Program-made: the position numbers and the translations under genes
Origin: Symsagittifera roscoffensis
Lineage: Eukaryota > Xenacoelomorpha > Acoela > Convolutidae
Length of the DNA stretch: 64,000 nucleotides
Reading direction: 5' to 3'
NCBI RefSeq assembly: GCF_963678635.1
Contig: NC_087070.1
Location: forward strand, 16,247,840 to 16,311,839
The notes under the pieces: model-generated
Database searches by the model: none
Seen by the model: only the letters and a program-made list of their open reading frames with translations
Told to the model about the DNA's origin: nothing
Part shown: one piece after another, positions 20,961 to 30,300 of the stretch
Layout of the letters: every line of letters begins with the position of its first letter
Numbering within the stretch: the first letter of the stretch is position 1

Positions 20961-23566
20961 AATTATTAATTTTTCTCCAACTCCCTTTTCTAGTAACCTC
21001 AAATCAAAACATAAACCCTTCCCCTCGCACAGGACCACAAGATTTATTAGTAACACATTACGATTGCGAAGAAAATGAACAAAAAACACTACACAAATAT
21101 GCAATAAATCAAGTATCACAATGTGAAACAGAACCACAAGCTATAGAAACCACAGATATAATAGCAACACTCTATTCAAAAGCCCGAGCAACAACAGTTA
21201 CAGGTTATAAATTCACAGCGACATTTTCCGAAAAGAAAGTACATTGTTCACAAGTCTCCAACGGCAACAAAAACCGACTTGACCATGAATCATTCTATCA
21301 AAGTAATATAGAACGTCTTTTACATCTCAATCCCGACGATTGTAAAAATGAATTACTTAGACTAAACATCACACAAAATAAAAATTCCCAAAGAAAATTA
21401 GTTAATTTTCAAGTTTTTTCAGACTCTGTACATCAATCACAACTTGAAAGACACCAAGGACATATAAAACTAGACGAAAAATACCCGTATAACGGCGCAT
21501 ACGGACGATTAACCTATGACCTACATGATAAACATTGGATACCACACATTGGTATAAATAACCCATCAAACTGCAAAGCAGACACGAAAAATAAAGGATA
21601 CCAAGAAATAATGTTTTTCGATTGGAAAATACAACTCGAAAAAATACAACTCACACGAGATTTATCTGATAATACAATGATCTATCAAGGAATCCGACTA
21701 CCTTGTAAAAATGATCAAGGATATTGCGACCCTACAACAAGAACACAAGCAACAATTGTTTGGTTCCCCGAAGATACATGTACAACATTTCAAGTAGCAA
21801 AAATACACGCTCGTATGATAAAATTTCACGAAAAATATTTCATACAATCAATTCCTTATGAACAAGTCCATCCATCACGCAAACTAAGTTCCGATTTTAG
21901 AAACATAGACAATATAGAAAATAAATTGACACGTTTTCAAATATATCAAGAAACAGAACTTGCATGTAAATACAGGAATCCACTTCACAGAACACAATAC
22001 TCTGAAATATTAGTTGAATACGAAAAAGGATTCGACATGACCACTGGAAAAGTAAAAATCGACCCATATGCCACAGGTCATCCTCTAAACGAAGGAACAT
22101 CCTATATACCAGTTAATTTTGAAAAAAGCAACGGACAACCTGGTGGACATCTAAAACCTTATGACACCAGAAGCACACGCTTACAAGAATTATCACTAAT
22201 GAATACTACATATTTCGGTAATATCCACTATGATATTCATTTGGATATGAAACTAGACTATACAATTAGCCGCATTTTTCAAGAAATGTCACTCTCCGAA
22301 TTAGAAACACTACACCAACTATGCGAATTAGAACGAACACAAATATTACAATCACTTGCACTAGCAGTATTAAAAATACCCTACGCAGGATACTTATTAT
22401 CAGGAAATAGATCAAATTTTTTAGACTATGAAGGAAACATCTTATGGTTTTATACTTGTACCAAAAAAGTATCACCACTATACGTTTTTGAAGATAAACG
22501 ATGTTATAAAAGAATCCCTATCTTTTATAAGAATAAAGTACATTTCGTGGATACACTTTCACGAAGAACCTATTTCTGGGATACCGCAGTCCCATGTGGA
22601 TCAGAAAACAGCCACAATGTAGTACAACTAAACCCTGATGAAAATAAATATTATCTTCTCACTCCATATCCCACATTAATGCAATCACTCAAAAAATTTT
22701 CACCAGAAAGCATTCGCGCTATCGCTCGAAACCCAAATATAGACTTACAATCAATAGGAATCTATTCAAAATCAGATATTCAACATCACATTAGAACACA
22801 ACAATTCCAAGAATTATTAACACAAATGGACACTATACAAAGACAATCAATAGACCAAAATTTACGCAAACTTGCAGAAACCGCAGGATTTGCCGATATC
22901 TACACGCAAGACTATAGCGGATATTTTAAAGACATTAAAGATTATATATATCTAAACGGTGAAAAATACCGTCCCCAAGATATATCACCAATTAACATTT
23001 TTAGCTTTGTTACACTCAAAAATGAGATCCTCGATTTTCTAGGATGGCCCTACTACATCTTAGAAAAATTGACTATTTTATATGCAATGTTTAACTTTAT
23101 TGGATTTCTTTTCTCACTTTTAAAAGGAATCTACAACACATGTGCTATACACACACAAGTCAATCGACAAGCAAGTGTAGCACGCATACTCTTTGCAGGA
23201 TTTTTTGGAATCTTTTCTACATCTATAAACAAAATTCTTTTAGACGCACAAATAAAAGAATATAACACAAAAATAACAACACGACAAAATACATACGACG
23301 AAGAACATAACAATGTCGACACACAGCCAACGGCACCACAATTACCACCCCTACCAAATAACCATCCACTATCCCTAGTCCCACGAAATTTTCGAAATTT
23401 AGCAATCACACATAATCCAAATTTTCGACTCAATACATCACAAAGTCCCGTCCAACATATAATGACACACCAGTCACAAGATGATAATACTTATGAACAA
23501 ATTATTGAACAACCCCATACCACCGCTTTTCAGTCTCAAAATAATCATTTTTTTAGCCCACGATGA
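20948..23566 (+). CDS. env: Envelope-like glycoprotein (872 aa)
   Basis: It begins with a signal-peptide-like segment (residues 1-18), then a ~680-residue ectodomain with 13 cysteines (40, 59, 100, 132, 209, 253, 260, 278, 340, 459, 504, 519, 550) and a few N-glycosylation sites (e.g. NIT at 139). Two hydrophobic segments follow near 703-730 and 741-758, and a Pro/Gln-rich tail of ~110 residues. Position after pol, signal peptide and C-terminal anchor make an envelope protein the best reading. The cysteine spacing and the layout of the second half recall the chuvirus-type (class III-like) glycoproteins captured by other insect and invertebrate LTR elements, but I cannot confirm this without a search. 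Its stop overlaps the next start (ATGA). Confidence 0.8.
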   Translation: MYILKLLIFLQLPFLVTSNQNINPSPRTGPQDLLVTHYDCEENEQKTLHKYAINQVSQCETEPQAIETTDIIATLYSKARATTVTGYKFTATFSEKKVHCSQVSNGNKNRLDHESFYQSNIERLLHLNPDDCKNELLRLNITQNKNSQRKLVNFQVFSDSVHQSQLERHQGHIKLDEKYPYNGAYGRLTYDLHDKHWIPHIGINNPSNCKADTKNKGYQEIMFFDWKIQLEKIQLTRDLSDNTMIYQGIRLPCKNDQGYCDPTTRTQATIVWFPEDTCTTFQVAKIHARMIKFHEKYFIQSIPYEQVHPSRKLSSDFRNIDNIENKLTRFQIYQETELACKYRNPLHRTQYSEILVEYEKGFDMTTGKVKIDPYATGHPLNEGTSYIPVNFEKSNGQPGGHLKPYDTRSTRLQELSLMNTTYFGNIHYDIHLDMKLDYTISRIFQEMSLSELETLHQLCELERTQILQSLALAVLKIPYAGYLLSGNRSNFLDYEGNILWFYTCTKKVSPLYVFEDKRCYKRIPIFYKNKVHFVDTLSRRTYFWDTAVPCGSENSHNVVQLNPDENKYYLLTPYPTLMQSLKKFSPESIRAIARNPNIDLQSIGIYSKSDIQHHIRTQQFQELLTQMDTIQRQSIDQNLRKLAETAGFADIYTQDYSGYFKDIKDYIYLNGEKYRPQDISPINIFSFVTLKNEILDFLGWPYYILEKLTILYAMFNFIGFLFSLLKGIYNTCAIHTQVNRQASVARILFAGFFGIFSTSINKILLDAQIKEYNTKITTRQNTYDEEHNNVDTQPTAPQLPPLPNNHPLSLVPRNFRNLAITHNPNFRLNTSQSPVQHIMTHQSQDDNTYEQIIEQPHTTAFQSQNNHFFSPR

Positions 23567-25362
23567 GCCGCCAACTTGGATCACTACACCGATCAAATTC
23601 CCATCCAACCAACCTTACCTCTCCAATCCCAATCATACCACTTTTTGCTTTTCCGCCACCCGATTTTCCATCTAGCAATGTAACATCAGGCATGAATTCC
23701 GATACTAACTCACATATTTCAGTTTTATACTCCATCTCACAGCTAAATAACCCGAATATTGAAACCCCCGATGAATTTGCCGACTCAGAACCATCTCCAT
23801 CCAATAATTTTCATAACCCTTCTAATTTTTCTCAACCTCCTTTTCAACCCATATTGTCCAATAACCCTGACCCAATCACTCCGACACCCTCTTATGCTTG
23901 CCAAGTTACCCCAACCTACTCCTCATACCATTCTGACCAATCATCTCATTCTCCAGACACCCCCCGAATCTCCCCAGAGCTAGATAATTTTATTACCCTC
24001 CAACAACAACCCTACCACCTTAACACCCCGACCATAAACCAAATCTCCTCCACTACAAATTCATCCAATCCCCCTACACCCTTTTCAAATTATACTGAAT
24101 CATTAACACCATCATCCACATCCACTATATCTTCACTAAACACTAATAGAGCTTACCGCACTTTTAAAAGAAAATTCCCCAACCATCCTTTCCCAGCAAA
24201 ACCAGGAACAGCCCGTCAATACATCAACCACCCCCAGCATACTAACACTAAAGAATTTTTAGCTATCACTTTACCCTCGTTTCCACAATACACCTTAAAC
24301 ACCCCTCACGACGCTAACGAAACACACAACTTTGTAGATGAATACGTTTTAATGCCCACTCTCTCTTGGACCTCATACTATCATTTCACTAACCCTCTTT
24401 GCTTACCTTTATCCAGCACTTCCATCGATATAGAACGAAACAAGGACATGCTATATCAACTCACTACACCACTAACCGCTAGACAATTTACTTACGTTGG
24501 ATATAAAAAATCACTAAAAATACACACTGCACCTAGAGCTAATGAATATACACTAGAATATTACGATCACAACATCATTAGAGCTAACCAAGATCAATTC
24601 TTAGACGACGATCGCTTCGCTAATCCACAAATCACCGAGAAATTTTTCATCAAGACACCATATGTATTTACACTAAATATCTTCGACCGAAAGTTTGATC
24701 ACATTATTTCAGAAGCACTAACAAACACACAAGCATACGAAAGTTTTAAAGAACGCTTCCAAATCTTTTCACTAACCTTTCATTTCCTTGCACCACACGA
24801 AAGAGATTTACACTGCTCACACGATATTATGTTGCGCACTAAACAAACACATACATACAGTTACTATCGTTTCATCCAAAATCACTTTGACCTCCACACA
24901 CCCTCTAGACAACCACACCATCGTTTCCAATTCATCAATTCAAAATACACTTCACCATATTTCCTAAATTTCACATATTGTATTAAAGAAACTAACCTCC
25001 ATGGTATTCTTCGTAATTATGACCCCATAACCCAAATGTACATTTTCTGCCCCATCACCAAGACCTTCAACGCCGAAGAATCCCGACCCTTCCTTATCCC
25101 GCACGAGTTCCTGCAACCTATAGAAATCCCAATTTTAGAATTCATCCACAACACTAAATTTAACCACAAATTATATAACTTAATCCAAAACACACCTTAT
25201 GAGTTTGCAGTAGGCACTGAAGAACTAACCACTATTAAGGCACTTCAATTGCTTTGGCCACTGCTTCAGACTAAAAATATCATCCGCATTCTAGCTAAAC
25301 TACTCACAACTTCAGAACTAATTCACGACATCTTCCCCCACGGTTTTTTCCCCGACGACTAA
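23563..25362 (+). CDS. Conserved 599-aa ORF of unknown function
   Basis: Residues 1-~220 are Ser/Pro/Thr/Asn-rich and likely disordered. Residues ~225-599 look like a folded domain rich in aromatic residues, His and Tyr, with conserved phrases such as FHFLAPHER, LHCSHDIMLRT and YIFCPITKTFNAEESRPFL. It starts within the envelope stop codon (ATGA at 23563-23566) and ends just before an intron donor. The last 304 residues align without gaps to copy 1, with ~42 differences that are mostly conservative. There is no signal peptide or membrane span. I recognise no enzyme or structural family. Confidence 0.8.
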   Translation: MSRQLGSLHRSNSHPTNLTSPIPIIPLFAFPPPDFPSSNVTSGMNSDTNSHISVLYSISQLNNPNIETPDEFADSEPSPSNNFHNPSNFSQPPFQPILSNNPDPITPTPSYACQVTPTYSSYHSDQSSHSPDTPRISPELDNFITLQQQPYHLNTPTINQISSTTNSSNPPTPFSNYTESLTPSSTSTISSLNTNRAYRTFKRKFPNHPFPAKPGTARQYINHPQHTNTKEFLAITLPSFPQYTLNTPHDANETHNFVDEYVLMPTLSWTSYYHFTNPLCLPLSSTSIDIERNKDMLYQLTTPLTARQFTYVGYKKSLKIHTAPRANEYTLEYYDHNIIRANQDQFLDDDRFANPQITEKFFIKTPYVFTLNIFDRKFDHIISEALTNTQAYESFKERFQIFSLTFHFLAPHERDLHCSHDIMLRTKQTHTYSYYRFIQNHFDLHTPSRQPHHRFQFINSKYTSPYFLNFTYCIKETNLHGILRNYDPITQMYIFCPITKTFNAEESRPFLIPHEFLQPIEIPILEFIHNTKFNHKLYNLIQNTPYEFAVGTEELTTIKALQLLWPLLQTKNIIRILAKLLTTSELIHDIFPHGFFPDD

Positions 25363-25365
25363 CAG

Positions 25366-25452
25366 GTAAGTATGAATTAAATGAATATTACTAACTAATT
25401 AAAATATTAAAAAACTCACCATTCTTTATTCATGTTTTCTTTAGATTTTTAG
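25366..25452 (+). other. Probable small intron directly after the last stop codon
   Basis: TAA at 25360-25362 is followed by CAG and donor GTAAGT from 25366. A perfect TACTAAC branch site lies at 25389-25395, and a T-rich acceptor ends at AG 25451-25452 (an alternative AG at 25443-25444). Copy 1 preserves donor, branch site and acceptor. Because the junction is only 3 nt after the stop, splicing would not be expected to trigger nonsense-mediated decay. Confidence 0.62.
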
Positions 25453-26923
25453 CCTTCATCCTCGATCATCTGAAAAATTCACAAAAGAAAAATAAAAAAT
25501 AGCAAACTTCTTCAAAACTGTTTAAGACCCTATTAAACTTTTGCACCAACAATTAAATAAATATAATACCAATGCAGTAAATTAATTTATAAAATTTTCC
25601 CCCAAAAGCAGTAAATCTACATATGATGAAAATTTGTATCTTAAAATTCCCCCATAACTAGCAGTAAATTTCTAAATTCTATGTAGTAAATTAATAAAAT
25701 GCAATTGCAGTACTAACCTTTTGATATTTTCATTCAATCGCACAGAAATTCTATCCACACTCGCACAGCTCGCCCACGAAGAATTGTTTAAAATAATGAA
25801 TTTCAGTTTCAAGTTTTCACACTCAACAACTCTAACATATAATAACATGTTTCAAACTTTCCTTTAACCCGGTTGGAAAGGAATCATATACTAAACAAAA
25901 CTAATCAACGCAGCTTACTAAATACCACAAATCATAGAATAACAGCATGACTAAGAAAAGGAAACCAACGGTACCCAAACCGGATTAACCCAGTTTAAAA
26001 CTGGATAATTTATTCTTTTGAAGACTATTACAAAGTCTTAGAAAGAAATAATAAAACACAAAAAAGTCGAAAGACAAACCCATACCACAAACAATTTGCT
26101 TTTTGGAAAAAGTACATAACCAACAAGACATAAGTAAAACCACAACAAACCCAACATAAAACGTTGTCACATAACAGGACCCCTCACAAACACCGCATGA
26201 AATCATACTCCCACTCCTGGCCTAACCCACCAGGAAAGGACGTCCTGAGCATGCTCTATAGCCGGCCTAACCCACCGCGCTACATCCACGCTTTGTGACC
26301 ACACCTTTATTTTTAATAAGAGCTACTCAAGGGTGAGTAACTCTTCAAAATAACCGAACTAAAACAAAAAGCTTTTGTGAAAACAACTAACTAAAATCAT
26401 TATTAAAAAATATTAAACTAATAAAAGTTTTATTAAATGTAAAATCACATGATGCAATATATAGATCAGAATACAACACCAAGGACGAACATCAAAAGAC
26501 AAAACGACCCCACTACACTCGAGAGAGAATGACCAACTACAATCGATATGCCGCTCACAATCACAACTCAAAGGATTTAGAGTACGACTTGACTTCGCAG
26601 AAAAGGACTTCATTGAACTAGACCAATGACCACCTCGATGTTCAAGTATACGTACAGATCCGAGTAACCAGGCATCCCCTCCACGCACAATCTCCACGCC
26701 ATTCCCAAGCTAGATCAGACACAAAAGAAGTTCTCCCCGAAGAACAGAAAAACCTGACATAGCCAACCATTCTGAAATCAGAATTGATTTTGTTGCAGAG
26801 ACTCAGTCGTTGTCACAAGAAGAAGCGGAAGAAAATTATGATGTTCGCCAAATACCAACGTCCATCATCCACCCTTGAATTACAGAAGAACTGTTCTAAA
26901 AAACTCTGTAAACCCCGGATGGG
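25453..26923 (+). other. 3' untranslated tail of the main element
   Basis: No supported ORF. It has a series of GCAGTAAAT-like repeats beside C-runs (about 25570-25720), a block with palindrome GAGCATGCTC (near 26248), and a stem-loop at 26320-26343 (arms around TACTCA/TGAGTA). Immediately before the 3' LTR is GGATGGG, a weak stand-in for a polypurine tract. The tail is conserved in copy 1 and in the antisense deletion copy, so it probably contains signals needed in cis. Confidence 0.7.
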
Positions 26924-27331
26924 TGGAACCTGATCTAAACTATATTTTATGATTGGATAAATTAAATGTTTTACCAATGTAAAGTATTTAATATTAACCA
27001 ATCATGATCCATCTAACTAACAACCCACTTATTTGTAAGTGCTGAAGTTACTTGTAATTTCAGCACCAGAGAGATTTGAATTTAACTTAGAAATTAGTTG
27101 GACTCTCCCGAGCACTTCAGCAGCCGCAATAAACCAGTATACCCTAGATCTATTGAGCCTAGCAGAGACTAGTTAAACAACCTGAGACTAGATAGTATAA
27201 GAGTAAGATTAGGATCGGTATTAGACTAAGAAGTTGCACGAATCTATCCGGCCGAAAATAAGATAGCGTGACGAGCAGACGGTGTACCCTATCCGAAATT
27301 ACTCTATGAGTTACACCTCGGTCCTAACTCA
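26924..27331 (+). repeat. 3' LTR of the main copy
   Basis: It is 408 bp, the same length as the 5' LTR and differing from it by two transitions by eye (27005 and 27317). The hairpin is at 27039-27066, AATAAA at 27128-27133 and TATAAGAG at 27196-27203. Confidence 0.96.
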
Positions 27332-30300
27332 AACGGCTTTTTGAAATATGCAGATCACAGCAAATTGTCGGAAGGAATCAGTGGTAATTATACGTTCACA
27401 TCAAGCGTTTGAAGAGGGAAAATTTTTTGCATTTTTTGCTGCACCCAATTTTTATTTGTTTCGTTTGTCGGCTTCTAAGTTAAAGCGGAAAATTTCACAA
27501 TCCTATGAAATATAATGAAAATAATCAAAGAAAAACTAACACAAAAGCTCAAAAAATTGTAGAGATCATTAGTTGCGCTGCAATAAAAAATACTGCATTG
27601 AATTCAGACAGATGAGTAGTAATCAAATATCATCAATGCAAAAACCGGTTTGAAAAATTTGCTTTTTAGCTAAATTTAGGGCGAGCGACTACAGAAATAA
27701 ACCTCTTAATTAAGCTTTGAAAACTGAAATTCTAGCTGAACAAAAAAATTTAATGAAGCTATCTTTGACGCTTCATTTTTCAAGTTTCAAAAAAATAGTG
27801 TCTTTTTACTTATTTTGCTCAATTTTCTTAATTTTGCGAACTTCAATGTATAAATGCAGAGAACAAAACACAGATCGCAATGATTGGTTTGGTTATTACA
27901 AATGCAACCACTTTCTAGCCGATTTTTAAAAAGATTTTCTGGTAATTTTTTTCTGTGATTTCTTACTTGTCTGAGTAAAACCTGTCTGGGTAAAAATAAA
28001 TTTGAATAATTTACCTAGCAACTTACTTTTTTGGCTAATTCGGCTTATTCATTAGTCGACTGAAACTTGTGATTAACTTTTTTGAGATTGTGCTAAAAGC
28101 GAATGCTGAGAGCCAAAGAGCCAAATACACCATGTTCGACAAAGACTGCACAAATGGGCGGCTCCTTTTTTAAAATTTTTAAAGAATTTCTGAGATTGCA
28201 ATCTTCGGAGCTGTTTTTGTGAAATTTTTGAGAAAAAATTGGATGTTTCGAGTTATGTGCTAAACTTTTGCCAACAAAATTTCAAAAAAAGCAAAAATCA
28301 ATTTTTTTTGTTTAATTTCAACATCTTTTTCAAATACCTCATTAAAAAAAATTGAGTCCTGCAGAACTAAATTGAAACTATTTCAATGGCTCACTTAAGA
28401 TAGAAATTGGAATTTACCGAATTATTTGATCTGACTTACGTAGAAGACAGCTAAATTTATTTGCTCGGGGTCGTTTCTAAACTTTTAACTTATTTGGAAA
28501 CTTAAGTATTCGAATTCAAATTAAAACAAAACTTTTTCTAACAAGGCAACACCCTATTTTTTCACTGCACTTGAACGCATTGAGAATGATTTCTAAAGTA
28601 TCAAAACTTTCACAGGAATGTATTTAGCGTCTAGAATATTTAATTAGGACAAAATAGATCCTCTCAGTTCAGGCTGAAATGGTTTTTTAGTCTGATTAAA
28701 TGGTGAGCAATAATAATAAAATTGCTAATTTGCAAAGCTTTTGTAATTTTTTGAAAAATGATCTCATGAAAATTTACTTTTTCTTTTGAGCTCAACTTGT
28801 TCATTCTTTTCCTGTGACGTAAAATTAGGCGCACGTGTGTTTGGTTATAAATTCGTTGTTATAAAAAATTGTTTCTAAGAAAATCACGCACTGACCACAC
28901 ATATTCGTCATTTCATTTAAAAAGAGGGCTCTTTTTCCTTTACGCCCCCCCCCCCCCCCCCCACCTTTTAGGAACATCAAATTTTTGGTCTAACGAGCGG
29001 TTTTACAAGGTTGATTAAAAAGTCAAAATATGTTTGTCATGGCCTAATTAGTCTGCATGTCATTTGTCATGACAATCAGACCATGCGAACAGTAATTTTA
29101 ATTATAAAAATTTTCAGGTGACGGGGGAAGGAATTAAAATGACGAAATATTTGGTTTGTGCTCGTGGTGATTTTTTCTCTAAACCAATTTCGACTTTTAT
29201 CTAAATGTTTCTGTGGCATTTTTCATCTGAAAAATATTCTTTTCTTCAGCTCAATTTTAAAAAGATATTCCATCTGTGATCATTTTATGTAGTGCGGGTT
29301 TAAATATTGTCAATCTGTTACTTTTGGGACACTAAAATGTGCGAGTTATAACGCAAAAGCGGAGCTTAAATCCGTCTTAGAAACCATTCCAAATTGGACT
29401 GAGGCATAAGGTATATTGATTTTTAAAATATTCTGCCATATCCGAAATCTATTGCTTTGTACTTTATATAGCAGGTTGGGGATGTTTTTCACTAACAGTT
29501 TTCAAAAACAATCACTCTACCATAGACTTTAAAATGCAGTCTATGGAGTATTCAAGGTTTTGACCTGATACGAGCAGTCGCGTTAAGCCTTTAAAAAACT
29601 AATTTATAAACGTTACAGAACCGTGTTAGCTATCAGCCGTTTTTTTACTCCTTGTGCATAGTTTATAGAAAACTGGAAAAAGAGTTCAAAACAAGGTGCC
29701 CATTAAATAACTAATGGTAAAATCACTGTCAAAATAGCCATTATTTTTTTCCTTATAATTTGTATCTGAACATGTCTTTTTTATCTTCAATGCCTATAAT
29801 GGTAAAACAAATGTGCAATGCATGTGATACACAAATAGTGTATAAATTGTGTTGAACATCAGTTGTGTTGAGCAAACTGTATAGAAAAATAATGAAGCTG
29901 GAATAAATAATTGTCGCTGTTCTGTTTCGTTCCAGCAAAAAAAATTTAATATTTTTTTAAGTCTAAAAAGTCTGCAAACATTAAAAATGTGGTGTCTTTT
30001 TGTCGGCCAGCAAAAACTAGCGTTTAAATTTAATGAAAACTAACTGAATTTTTGAGTAAAATTGTTTTTTTAACATCAAATTGAGGCCAATCCAAGCTTT
30101 CAAAATTGTGGTGTAAGTATAGGCTATCGCAGGTATGAATTCATAACTCTTCAAAAACAACAAGGATAGCCGGTTATTGTGCAAGTGGCACAAACGGTTC
30201 CAACAATAGCCTTAAAAAATACAACAACGTTTTGTCAAACTATTTTCTTTTTTTTTTCGGGGTGGTGTGATAAAAGAAGCTGAACCAAAAACTAGAGATT

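Larger units (their letters stand above)
12171..27331 (+). mobile_element. Complete 15.2-kb env-bearing Ty3/gypsy-like LTR retroelement (copy 2, main copy)
   Basis: It has two 408-bp LTRs (12171-12578 and 26924-27331), both TGG...TCA. By eye they differ only at 12252/27005 and 12564/27317, so insertion is recent. A primer-binding site starts 2 bases after the 5' LTR. Inside are gag-like, pol, two small hydrophobic, ATG-less, envelope-like and 599-aa ORFs, all on the plus strand. The 4 bases outside the LTRs are AAAG and AACG, so a 4-bp target duplication is possible but imperfect. RT/RNase H/integrase order and motifs place it in Ty3/gypsy. The sense strand is A/C-rich and G-poor. At 15 kb it is well above the 5-9 kb usual for env-bearing gypsy elements. 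Confidence 0.95.
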
